64,000 nucleotides of DNA from Paracoccaceae bacterium (GTDB taxonomy: Bacteria; Pseudomonadota; Alphaproteobacteria; Rhodobacterales; Rhodobacteraceae). The position numbers and the translations under genes are program-made. The stretch is taken from assembly GCA_028874915.1 (NCBI GenBank), contig JAPPHA010000006.1, forward strand, positions 68 through 64,067. The letters are read 5' to 3'. Position 1 is the stretch's first letter, and each line of letters begins with the position of its first letter. The notes beneath the pieces are model-generated. The model had not been told where the DNA came from. It saw only the letters and a program-made list of their open reading frames with translations, and did not search any database. Of the stretch, positions 51,701 to 59,664 are shown piece by piece.

Positions 51701-52305
51701 CCGGACCCCGACCTGACGGCGGGCACGGCCCCGGTATCAGGTCCCGAGACTTCATCATCGCTCAACGAGGTTCCGGGAATTGCCGGGTCAATCTCGGTTT
51801 TTACTCTCGGCCCAGGGACTGTGGGCTTTTCGACTTCGGACGTGACCGTGGATTCCGGCGCTATCTCTAGACCCGGGAGCCAGTACGGTACCAAGATCAT
51901 CGCAAGAGAATCCGGTGACAATTCGAGGCGCGGTCCGGCGATGGTGAGCGTTCGCAACCGGACGCGTCCATTGGCGAGATCCCGCAGCGAAAGATCCGCC
52001 CGGACATCCGGAAGGCTCATCACCTGACCAGCCAGAATTCCGTGATCCGGACTCGGGACGTAGCGAAGCGCCATCTTCAGACCGAGCCCTTGCTTCGAGA
52101 AGTGGAGCGCAGCGGATTCAACGATCACGTCGCCGGGCTTCACAATCGCCGACAACTGGCGTTCGACGACAGGTTCCAAACCGGAGATCGCCGTTCCGGA
52201 TGTCTCGACGATCAACAGCAGCAGGCCGACCAGAAAGGCTGCGGCGAGGCACCAATCGAAAACCAGCGTCGCCAATCCGCCAATCAGCTGCTGGATCCAC
52301 CTCAT
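48796..52305 (-). CDS. AsmA-like/YhdP-family envelope protein
   Basis: 1,169 residues. One membrane segment at residues 16-34 (DWCLAAAFLVGLLLLIVE) anchors a very long periplasmic part rich in beta structure. The DUF3971-like middle and the AsmA-type C-terminus (RDSPVLAEILNAISVVGLL, VSNMRAVGASMNLSLEGWYD) match YhdP/TamB-related proteins, which bridge the envelope and help phospholipids move to the outer membrane. The end, FFREIFGRDFPEPPQKQQ, is flexible. ATG at 52305 overlaps the stop of a possible upstream gene. The lipid-transport role is inferred from the family. Confidence 0.82.
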   Translation of the reverse strand: MRWIQQLIGGLATLVFDWCLAAAFLVGLLLLIVETSGTAISGLEPVVERQLSAIVKPGDVIVESAALHFSKQGLGLKMALRYVPSPDHGILAGQVMSLPDVRADLSLRDLANGRVRLRTLTIAGPRLELSPDSLAMILVPYWLPGLEIAPESTVTSEVEKPTVPGPRVKTEIDPAIPGTSLSDDEVSGPDTGAVPAVRSGSGVEEETRASLDASVIAGPGDWIDRLLSPASVAHLESVDVSNMHIVIDGGSDKSKHYLLPQSRLVREGDQISMSISSESRLPGSDLPVKSTFEIHRDPTGGTTDFLLSIDPGADGRAKGTGERIERTTLGVTPAFVLPFEFSIVVHDRTADSVDYQVIRGQGNEEVSVNSGPTKHPEVLEARRRSSHPIDVKVVAGPNGVEATGELTIASRSDSGPLFMAVGLSTNDVRLELPWKPGAPVLIENGGVDLILRPATGELEFPGVWVSDGAGIARISGWLGIGSDGQPGLSDWNGHLDINIDRIGVNRLLEFWPPATSTKSRTWLEQQVRSGGFHDVSGWIDLGADAPAYEFEFGFDGAAFQVLAGLPPVKDASGSGRMTMRTLDVRLETGRLEGPTPGALELGGTWFKFDQETIDSHKNIGVLSVSAVGSADFLLHLLETVPLGELRAWMIDPTAVSGRVELTGNIRFPLETDAGLDTPVYEIKARFDDLVTRFPSLPGVGNGESIDLTAESLVGVLDSTELALTGTVSYGEFPAELEWRIERNGQQLRGNRLVADFELSNRLMTALSPGWTANILDGDSPARLDVDFAHTDRRMVTLTSRLQGSTLSVPVLGWVKPSPDSAQLVATFNLDRPDEPVRLRFTSQGLKFECDLVFANGEIASPIAVRNLEVGGWLSTSAALHHETGSFGTVALEGGTFDISAAPVQELRSGEAYPLSIRLDRVIVSNRLSLTGFRGNFGTGGVWGGTFSGMLNGTSSISGAVRAIEGRSVVEVTASDGGDVMRSADIFRSAYGGDLLVRVFPDRTGEFRDIRFRLKNIRVRDSPVLAEILNAISVVGLLQQITGSGIQFDVVDGRLEILPEGVRVSNMRAVGASMNLSLEGWYDPEAETVDFSGVVAPIYTLTGVLDQSIRAIFGGLFTGGKRESIFGFNYRMVGPAENPTISVDPLSVLTPGFFREIFGRDFPEPPQKQQ

Positions 52306-52745
52306 GCCGGATGTCCCGAACGTTGTGTCTGCATCGGCCTCGACAGCAACTGTTGATCATTGTCCGTTTCGGTCGTCACCGCAATCAACGGTGGACGTCT
52401 CGACCATCGCTGTTCCCCGAACCAAACGATGCCCGGATCGTTCATACCAAACAGGGCGTCCTGATGGCGGATATCGCAAGCAACGTCCGGTGCGGAAACC
52501 GACCCCGTGTTCGTCGCCGCCCGAATCGACATCCTTTCCGCGGACATCCGTTCCGCGGACGACAAAAGGCGACACGGCACCGGTTGGCGAACCACTCTGA
52601 ACGAGAACTTTGACAAACGGCCGATGGCCACGGAAAATCCTGCGGCGTCAGCAATCAACGCCGGATGCTCCCTGCCGTCGCAGGAGTTTGCGATCGGTCT
52701 TGACAGGGATTCAGTCCCTTTCCGAAGAACGGATTCGCGTTTCAC
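52302..52745 (-). CDS. Hypothetical protein overlapping YhdP-like gene
   Basis: 147 codons with ordinary codon use and an ATGA overlap with the 1,169-residue gene. No family was recognised. The middle contains the repeat SAERM-SAERM, produced by two 15-base tandem units at 52531-52560. No clear ribosome site precedes the ATG at 52745. It may be a real, fast-evolving gene or an open frame by chance in a GC-rich region. Confidence 0.3.
   Translation of the reverse strand: MKRESVLRKGTESLSRPIANSCDGREHPALIADAAGFSVAIGRLSKFSFRVVRQPVPCRLLSSAERMSAERMSIRAATNTGSVSAPDVACDIRHQDALFGMNDPGIVWFGEQRWSRRPPLIAVTTETDNDQQLLSRPMQTQRSGHPA
52531..52560. repeat. Two 15-base tandem units
   Basis: ATCCTTTCCGCGGAC (52531-52545) is followed by ATCCGTTCCGCGGAC (52546-52560), differing at one base. 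Confidence 0.8.
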
Positions 52746-52784
52746 GTCGCTTGCGCTCTCTGTAAGAATTGCCTACTGTGCCTG

Positions 52785-54224
52785 TTGACCGGATTTCAAC
52801 CGGATTCAGATTGGGGGCCTGGACCGAAACTGGATAGCCATGCTTCGTTCGAACTTCGCCCCTTGAGTTCCCGACTGGACCAATATCTGGCACGACTGTT
52901 GCCTGAAAGGAGTGTTCGACTTCAGTCCGGCGACAGTGTTTTCTACTTCCGTCTTTCATCCCCGGTCCAGTTCCTGGCCATAGGGCTGGGCGCGGCGCTT
53001 TTCGTTTACTCTTTTTTCGTTACGTTTCTTTATGGCCTCGAATTGGCGCGTTCCGCATCCAGCCGGTCTCAAATCGAACAGCTTCATGCCACCTACGAAG
53101 ACAGAATCGTACGGCTTCGCTCCAACTATGAAAACAGGATCGCCGATCTTGATGAACGGCTGATCCAGGCAAGCCTCAGCGAGGAGAATGCGCGACAACG
53201 AAACTGGACGACCCTCAACCGCCTTGCCGTTGAGCAGGAGTGGCGACTGCAATCGGTCGGTCGGGAACAAGAACTTGAGGCGACTGTGGCGGCCCTTGAA
53301 CGGCGGCTTCATGGAATCACCCGGGAACGGCATCAGCTTCGGGGTGAGGCCGAAGTGTTGCAAACCAAGGTCACCGATCTTTCCTCGAATGCCGATGACT
53401 GGAAGATCAAGGGCGAGAATTCCGAACTCATGCTGGATTCCGTCGCGCAAAAACTTGGGAACGCGGTGGACGGAATCGAGGTCACGAACCAGGAGATCGC
53501 CCGCCTTCGTTCGGAGGTCGATGCCCTGAAGCATGAATTGGAGCTGCAGGCGAGTCGTAACGCATTTGTGTTCAGAAGCGTGGAAGGTGCCGTCGAAGTC
53601 TCGCTCAGGCCCATGATTCGGGCGCTTTCCCAGACCGGTATCGATCTTGACGGTCTCCTCAATTCAGTGCGGCAGCGATACTCCAACGCAGGCGGACCGC
53701 TCGAGTCGCTGAGCAACGCGGAGCACATGCTGGCCGGCAGCCCCGATCATGATCGGTTCAAATCGCTTATTGACGTCCTCGACGACGCAAGGGTCATGGG
53801 GCTTGCGGTTCAGAAAACGCCGATTTCCGAGCCGGTCCGAGCCCGGCACCGCTATTCGAGCAACTACGGATTCCGGAAAGATCCATTCACCGGAAAGGTG
53901 ACGTTTCACGATGGAGTCGACATGGTCGCGCGTTCGGGAACACCCATCCTCGCCACCGCTGACGGCGTCGTCAACTTCGCGGGCTGGCAGGGTGGTTTCG
54001 GGCGGGTGGTCAAGATCCGGCATATTGGCGGTTTCGAAACCGTCTACGGACACTTGCGGAGGATTCACGTCACCAAGGGACAAAGCGTCTCGCGTGGGGA
54101 TCGAATCGGTGATATGGGGAACTCCGGCAGGAGTACCGGAACCCACTTGCATTATGAAGTGCGGTTGCGCGGGGACGCTGTTGATCCGATGACCTTTTTG
54201 AGAGCAGGGCGAGATGTTTTCTAG
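52785..54224 (+). CDS. M23-family peptidoglycan endopeptidase with coiled coil
   Basis: 479 residues. One membrane segment at about 62-85 (FLAIGLGAALFVYSFFVTFLYG) is followed by a long coiled coil (about 92-265) and a C-terminal LytM/M23 domain. Zinc ligands are in FHDGVDM near residue 372 and HLHYE near 453, so the domain is catalytically complete, unlike EnvC-type activators. It probably cleaves peptidoglycan cross-links on the periplasmic side. The start is uncertain: TTG at 52785 has no obvious ribosome site. The end overlaps the bactofilin gene by 11 bases, a pairing seen where bactofilins place such hydrolases for cell shape. Confidence 0.88.
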   Translation: MTGFQPDSDWGPGPKLDSHASFELRPLSSRLDQYLARLLPERSVRLQSGDSVFYFRLSSPVQFLAIGLGAALFVYSFFVTFLYGLELARSASSRSQIEQLHATYEDRIVRLRSNYENRIADLDERLIQASLSEENARQRNWTTLNRLAVEQEWRLQSVGREQELEATVAALERRLHGITRERHQLRGEAEVLQTKVTDLSSNADDWKIKGENSELMLDSVAQKLGNAVDGIEVTNQEIARLRSEVDALKHELELQASRNAFVFRSVEGAVEVSLRPMIRALSQTGIDLDGLLNSVRQRYSNAGGPLESLSNAEHMLAGSPDHDRFKSLIDVLDDARVMGLAVQKTPISEPVRARHRYSSNYGFRKDPFTGKVTFHDGVDMVARSGTPILATADGVVNFAGWQGGFGRVVKIRHIGGFETVYGHLRRIHVTKGQSVSRGDRIGDMGNSGRSTGTHLHYEVRLRGDAVDPMTFLRAGRDVF

Positions 54225-54768
54225 AAAGAGCAAAACCCAATCCGTTCAACCCCTCAGATCCGAGACGGGTGCTGCAAAGCCACCGTCGGGAGCGCCACGG
54301 CCGACGTCAACGACTCCGGCTCAACAAGGCGCCAAGCCCCCTGCCGGCAAACCGGCGAGCCCGGGGCTTCCGCCGCACAAGGCGAAACCACGAGCGTCAG
54401 TTTTGTCGCCCGATATTCTCTTGAAGGGCAATCTCCGGACATCCGGGGATGTTCAGATCGAAGGAACGGTCGAAGGTGACGTCCGGGCTCATGTCCTGAC
54501 GGTTGGCGAGAGCGCGAAAATCGTCGGTGAGGTGATTGCGGACGATGTCGTCATCAATGGAAGGGTCGAAGGCACCATTCGCGGGGTCAAGGTGCGCCTG
54601 ACGTCGACGGCACAGGTCGTTGGAGACGTCATTCACAAGACGATCGCGATTGAGAGCGGCGCTCATTTCGAAGGCTCTGCGAGTCGGCAGGAAAAGCCGC
54701 TCGAAGAGAATCGATCACGTGTTGTCGCTTCGGGACAACCGCCACCTGCAAGTCCCTCTCCCCGGTAG
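54214..54768 (+). CDS. Bactofilin
   Basis: 184 residues. Residues 1-60 are Pro/Ala/Lys-rich and disordered, the beta-helical bactofilin core is about 65-155 (SVLSPDILLKGNLRTSGDVQIEGTVEGDV region, then VIADDVVINGRVEGTI), and a short disordered tail follows. Bactofilins polymerise without nucleotide on the inner membrane and recruit cell-wall enzymes. It overlaps the M23 peptidase gene by 11 bases, so the two are translated together. Confidence 0.92.
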   Translation: MFSRKSKTQSVQPLRSETGAAKPPSGAPRPTSTTPAQQGAKPPAGKPASPGLPPHKAKPRASVLSPDILLKGNLRTSGDVQIEGTVEGDVRAHVLTVGESAKIVGEVIADDVVINGRVEGTIRGVKVRLTSTAQVVGDVIHKTIAIESGAHFEGSASRQEKPLEENRSRVVASGQPPPASPSPR

Positions 54769-54985
54769 CAGGGTTCAGTCCGGACAGATCCAGTCCGCCG
54801 TAAGGACTAGGCGCGGAAAGGGGCTCCTTGCCTTCCATTTTGGTGAAGGATCGAACCCGTCATTCCGTCGACGAATTCGATCGCATGGACCGGCTGCATC
54901 ATCGCTGGGGTCCGGACCCTTGTCGGTGCTCGGGATCGTGACTGCGTTCAACGATTGAGCCGACTGCAGCCGCATAATCTTCCCG

Positions 54986-56098
54986 TCAATCCGAACGGGA
55001 ACCGCCGGCGGGACTGAGTGCCAGGACCGACGACATGAATTCGTCGAGGTCACCGTCAAGGACTCGTTTGACGTCCGATGTCTCCCAGTTGCTCCTGAGG
55101 TCCTTCACCATTTGGTACGGGTGGAGAACATAGGAGCGGATCTGGTTTCCCCAACCGGCTTCGCCTTTCGCCAAATGGGCTTCCCGAATTCCCTGTTTCC
55201 TCCGGTCGAGCTCCAATTGGTAGAGTTTCGACTTTAACGCTGCCATGCAGAGGGCCCGGTTCTGATGTTGAGATTTCTCTGACGATGTCACCACGATTCC
55301 GGTCGGAACATGGGTCATGCGAACAGCGGAGTCAGTCTTGTTTACGTGCTGCCCGCCCGCGCCAGATGACCGAAAGGTGTCAACACGGATGTCGCCCGGA
55401 TCAACACTGACATCGATGTTCTCGTCCACGACCGGATAGACCCAGACGGAACTGAACGTCGTATGCCGTTTGGAGTTGGCGTTGTACGGCGAAATCCGGA
55501 CCAGCCTGTGGACACCAGATTCCGACTTGAGCCATCCATAGGCATTGGTACCCCGGATTCGATAGGCTGCAGACCGCAGTCCGGCCTCATCGCCCGGCTG
55601 TTTCGAGATCAATTCGAATTCGTAGCCACGTCGTTGCGACCAGCGTTCGTACATCCTCGAGAGCATTTGCGTCCAGTCACACGCCTCGGTACCGCCGGCA
55701 CCGGCGTTGACTTCAAGAAAACTGTCGTTTCCGTCGGCCTCACCATCGAGGAGCGCTTCGACTTCTTTGGCCTTGGCCCGGCGACGCAGTTTGACGAGCT
55801 CGGCTTCGGCTTCGGCGACAACGTCCAAATCGCCTTCTTCCTTGCCGAGCGCGCCAAACTCCAGGGTTTCCGCCAGTTCCGCCTCAAGTTGCCGGAATTC
55901 CGTGATACTATCGATGAGCGTCTGGCGTTCACGCATCAGACCCTGTGCGCGAACGGGATTGCTCCAGAGATCCGGATCCTCACACATGGCGTTGAATTCC
56001 TCGAGACGGTGAGAGGCCGTGTCGAGAGCCTTGCGCTGGCGAATGAGGTCTAGCGACGACTGGATTTCCGATACGACGACGTCGGTTTCCGAACGCAT
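54986..56098 (-). CDS. prfB: Peptide chain release factor 2
   Basis: 370 residues; ends translation at UGA and UAA. The GGQ motif is in SSGAGGQHVNKTDSAV near residue 242. The stop-recognition tripeptide region reads RISPYNANSKRHT, SPY in place of the usual SPF. The frame is continuous from ATG 56098, so the autoregulatory +1 frameshift of many bacteria is absent. It follows mrcA on the same strand. Confidence 0.95.
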   Translation of the reverse strand: MRSETDVVVSEIQSSLDLIRQRKALDTASHRLEEFNAMCEDPDLWSNPVRAQGLMRERQTLIDSITEFRQLEAELAETLEFGALGKEEGDLDVVAEAEAELVKLRRRAKAKEVEALLDGEADGNDSFLEVNAGAGGTEACDWTQMLSRMYERWSQRRGYEFELISKQPGDEAGLRSAAYRIRGTNAYGWLKSESGVHRLVRISPYNANSKRHTTFSSVWVYPVVDENIDVSVDPGDIRVDTFRSSGAGGQHVNKTDSAVRMTHVPTGIVVTSSEKSQHQNRALCMAALKSKLYQLELDRRKQGIREAHLAKGEAGWGNQIRSYVLHPYQMVKDLRSNWETSDVKRVLDGDLDEFMSSVLALSPAGGSRSD

Positions 56099-56264
56099 GG
56101 TTCAAGGTCCGTGAATGAATTCATCCCCGGACAGGAGCCTGTCCGAAAGGCCAACGACATTCGAGCGAGCAGGCAGATCGGGCGGATTCATCGGCCAAGG
56201 GAGACTAGCGGTCGCCAATCTGAAGGTACCCGAATTCAGTGCACTCCCGTCTTTCTGCCGCATG

Positions 56265-58952
56265 TCAATAGAGCCCGCCACTTGACAGGGACCCGAACGA
56301 AGCGTTCCCCTGGTCACTTTCCAGTGCGTCGTCTTCTGCCCCGTCACCGGCGCGGTCCTGTCGACCGGTCACAACCGTGACATCGGCACCCGCTCCCGCC
56401 GCAGCGTGAGCGTTCGCTGGCGTACTGTCGCCAGGTGTGCCTGCCTGATCGTCGTCAGGATCGGGCAATTTCACACCGGTAACAAGCAACAGGTCCTCAC
56501 CGACTGCGAATCCGCCATCAATGACCACGGGATCGATGGCGGCGTGCGCATCATCAAGGCGGAACAATTCCTCAACGACATTCTCGCCTTCCGCATCGTC
56601 CGAAAGCCGGACCCCGCTGAACCTATCGAATTTGTGGAAGACACCTCCTGGTGGCACCCTGAAGTCCTGGCCCCCGAATCGTTCCCCGGCGATCGTCATG
56701 AAGTCAGTAAAGACCGGTCCGCAGGTCCCTGCCCCCGTGACTTTTTTACCGAGGCTGCGGGGCTGGTCGTATCCGATGTAGCAGCCGGCGACGATGTTCG
56801 GTGTGAATCCGATAAACCAGGTGTCCTTGGACTCATTGGTCGTTCCGGTCTTTCCGGCGACCGGAAAGTCCAGTTTGATCGTCCCTCGTCCCGTCCCGAT
56901 GCGAACGGCGTCCAGCATCATGGAAGTCAACTGGTAGGCAGTGATCCGGTCCATGATTCGCTGCCGCTCGTTGTTGATCTCCGGTGCCGTTCCCGGTTCC
57001 AGGAATGACTGCCGGCATCCAAGGCAATCCCGGTTGTCCTGACGATAGATGGTCGTGCCCCACCGGTCCTGAACCCTGTCGACCAATGTCGGTTCGACCC
57101 GTTCGCCACCATTTGCAAACATCGCGTAGGCGGCAACCATTCTATAAAGTGTTGTTTCCTTGGCACCGAGAGAATTGGCGAGATAGGGTTCGAGGTCGTC
57201 ATAAACTCCGAATCGTTCGGCATAGTCTGCAACGGTTTCCATCCCGACATCGCGTGCCAGACGAACAGTCATGAGATTTCGGGAACGGATGATCCCGACC
57301 CGCATCGGAACCGGGCCGAAATACTCTCCGGAGTAGTTCTTGGGTTCCCAGATCCCTTCCGGTGTCTCGATCCTGAACGGTGCGTCAATCAGGATTGTTG
57401 ACGGGAAGAAACCGCTGTCCAGTGCCGCCGCATAAACAAAGGGTTTGAATGAGGACCCGGGTTGACGGAGAGCCTGCGTCGCCCGGTTAAAGACCGAATG
57501 CTGGTAGGAAAACCCGCCTTGCATGGCCAGGACACGGCCCGAATTGGCATCCATCGCCATGAACGCACCCTGTATCTCGGGTACCTGACGCAGCGACCAG
57601 TGACTGAACAGGCCATTTTCGGTCATGGCCTTCACAAAGATGACATCCCCAACATCAAGAAGTTCGCCCGGAACCTTCGCTTTCGGGCCAGGCCGGCCGT
57701 TGGTCTTGAGCGGTTTCCACGCGAGTTCGCTCATCGGGATGGTGTCGGGACCGTGATCCGGAACGACTTCCATGTCATGGACGTCGGCGACTCCGATCGT
57801 TGCCGAGTCCCTCGACAAATCAAGGACAACCGCAGGGTGCCAGCCGTCGATATCGCGGGCAATCGTTACGCCTTCAAGCGCCTTTCGCCAGTTCTCTTCG
57901 GTCCCGAGGTGTTCAGGATCGATCTTGGCAACAGGTCCGCGAAAGACGTTCCGGTTCCTGTCGAAACGTTCCAGGCCCCTGCGCAGCGCCGTTTCCGCCG
58001 CCTTCTGAAGTATCGGATCCTTGGTGGCGCGAACCACCAGGCCTCCGGAATGAAATGTGGATTCCCCAAAGCTCCGCGACAACTGGCGCCGGATTTCATC
58101 CGTGAAATAGCCGCGAGGGGGTCGCTCTGAGCGGATCGACGGAATATCGCCGGATTGGACCGTCCGGAGAGGCTTTTCCCGCGCAATCGCCGCCTCCGCC
58201 TGCGAGATGTACTGGTTCTCCGCCATTTCCTTCAGGACGAAATTTCGCCTGGCGATTGCGCGTTCTCTCTGGTGGACGGGGTGGTATTCGCTTGGCGCCT
58301 TGGGTAGCCCCGCGAGATAGGCGGCTTCATGGACAGCCAACTCTTCCAGAGGTTTGGCAAAATAGGTCATGGCAGCGGCCGTGACGCCATAGGTGTTCTG
58401 GCCAAGAAAGATCTCGTTCAGGTAAAGTTGCAGAATCTCGTCCTTGGTGAGCGTATTCTCGATTCGCGTCGCCAGAATCAGTTCCTTGATCTTTCGTTCC
58501 GCAGACCGGTCCCGTGTCAGAAGGAAGTTCTTCATGACCTGCTGGGTAATCGTCGACGCTCCCCGAAGCTTGCGTCCCTGGAGGGCCTGGACAAGCGCCT
58601 TGGCCATGCCGATCGGGTCATATCCCTTGTGGCGGTAGAATTCCTTGTCCTCGGCACTGACGAAAGCATCCTTCACCAGAGGCGGGATTTCCTCGATCGG
58701 CGTATAGATTCTTCGCTCACTCGCAAATTCGTCGATCACGTCTCCGTTGGTCGAGTAAACCCTTGAAACGGTTGCTGGAGCGTAGACAGCCAGTTGTTCG
58801 TGCTCAGGGAGATCATGCCCGTAAAGCCAGAACACGGCGCTGCCGAACGCCGCCAGCGCAAACAGGCCGGTCGTTGCGGTACTGAACATGGCCCCGCAAA
58901 TCGACAGGAGGAACCTGACCAAACCCTTGCCCCGCTCGCGAGTTCGAAACAT
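56265..58952 (-). CDS. mrcA: Class A penicillin-binding protein (PBP1A)
   Basis: 895 residues from MFRTRERGKGL; GGAG lies six bases before this ATG. One N-terminal membrane segment (about 12-40) leads to the glycosyltransferase domain (EDKEFYRHKGYD, GASTITQQVMKNF). An OB-like insert follows, then the transpeptidase with the SSFK serine motif near residue 500 and the KTGTT motif near 700. A long acidic, Ala-rich tail (after about 790) is disordered. It polymerises and cross-links peptidoglycan. It lies upstream of prfB, as in many alphaproteobacteria. Confidence 0.95.
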   Translation of the reverse strand: MFRTRERGKGLVRFLLSICGAMFSTATTGLFALAAFGSAVFWLYGHDLPEHEQLAVYAPATVSRVYSTNGDVIDEFASERRIYTPIEEIPPLVKDAFVSAEDKEFYRHKGYDPIGMAKALVQALQGRKLRGASTITQQVMKNFLLTRDRSAERKIKELILATRIENTLTKDEILQLYLNEIFLGQNTYGVTAAAMTYFAKPLEELAVHEAAYLAGLPKAPSEYHPVHQRERAIARRNFVLKEMAENQYISQAEAAIAREKPLRTVQSGDIPSIRSERPPRGYFTDEIRRQLSRSFGESTFHSGGLVVRATKDPILQKAAETALRRGLERFDRNRNVFRGPVAKIDPEHLGTEENWRKALEGVTIARDIDGWHPAVVLDLSRDSATIGVADVHDMEVVPDHGPDTIPMSELAWKPLKTNGRPGPKAKVPGELLDVGDVIFVKAMTENGLFSHWSLRQVPEIQGAFMAMDANSGRVLAMQGGFSYQHSVFNRATQALRQPGSSFKPFVYAAALDSGFFPSTILIDAPFRIETPEGIWEPKNYSGEYFGPVPMRVGIIRSRNLMTVRLARDVGMETVADYAERFGVYDDLEPYLANSLGAKETTLYRMVAAYAMFANGGERVEPTLVDRVQDRWGTTIYRQDNRDCLGCRQSFLEPGTAPEINNERQRIMDRITAYQLTSMMLDAVRIGTGRGTIKLDFPVAGKTGTTNESKDTWFIGFTPNIVAGCYIGYDQPRSLGKKVTGAGTCGPVFTDFMTIAGERFGGQDFRVPPGGVFHKFDRFSGVRLSDDAEGENVVEELFRLDDAHAAIDPVVIDGGFAVGEDLLLVTGVKLPDPDDDQAGTPGDSTPANAHAAAGAGADVTVVTGRQDRAGDGAEDDALESDQGNASFGSLSSGGLY

Positions 58953-59099
58953 CTGCCACTCCAATGTATAGAGGGCGTTCCCATTCGCGTCAAAGTTGCC
59001 AAAGACCCGGTTTCGTTTCCCGGCTCGGCTGCGGATCTCTCCGTGGGCAACGGGATGCCGCGACTTCCGGAACGCGGTGCGGTCGATGTTCGGAGATGG

Positions 59100-59492
59100 T
59101 CAAGCGCCGGTCGGAATCGCCATACGGATACGCATACCGCTGACTTGTGTGGGGCTGGGGTCAAAGACCGGAAAATGTTCAGGGTTGACATTGAATTCCC
59201 GAAAACCAACCTTTATGAGGTTGGCCGTGGGTTTGAGGAAGCAACCCCGCAAGAGATTTCGACCGAACGCCCGATCCAAGCCAGAAACGACAATTCCGTC
59301 GGCCGGGAGATCCCGAACGGACCCGACAGGGACGGTAACGGTGAACTCGGGAATCCTGGGGACCGGCCTTGCCGTGTATCCTCGACGGGACCTGAACATC
59401 CGGAAACTGGTGAAGACGGAAACGGTGGTCAAGGCCGTCAATGAGACCTGGTGCGTCCTCGCCCAGTATCTGCATTGGCCGTCAGGAGACAT
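59100..59492 (-). pseudogene. Possible remnant of AMIN-domain N-acetylmuramoyl-L-alanine amidase
   Basis: 130 open codons. The stretch NLIKVGFREFNVN...SGMRIRMAIPTG resembles the end of an AMIN domain (the family pattern is roughly VIDLPEV-F, then GLVSGFRYG). The frame then stops, and only about 150 bases remain before mrcA, so the amidase catalytic domain is missing. The position, between rne and mrcA on the mrcA strand, is where alphaproteobacteria usually have this amidase. Similarity was judged by eye and is weak; it may be chance. Confidence 0.25.
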
Positions 59493-59610
59493 ACGCGATG
59501 CGGATTTCTGACCGGTTGGAACATCGATGTACCGACACGTCGTCCACGATGTACGCCGGTGGAAAACATCCTGTCATCGCGGCAATAGTGAACATGCGGT
59601 TCCCTGAATC

Positions 59611-59634
59611 CGCATGCCCGGAGCCGGGCATGCG
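59611..59634 (+). promoter_or_regulatory. Strong hairpin in the rne leader
   Basis: CGCATGCCCG and CGGGCATGCG form a perfect ten-base-pair stem with the four-base loop GAGC. It ends 30 bases before the rne start. No T run follows, so it is not a terminator. In other bacteria rne leaders fold into hairpins through which RNase E limits its own mRNA; that role here is inferred. Confidence 0.6.
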
Positions 59635-59664
59635 CGATGGGGTCTCGCATGTCCGAGAGGCACA

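Larger units (their letters stand above)
58953..59664. other. Region between divergent mrcA and rne
   Basis: About 710 bases where related genomes carry an amidase gene on the minus strand. It holds the possible AMIN remnant (59100-59492) and the rne leader hairpin (59611-59634). No intact gene was recognised. Confidence 0.45.
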
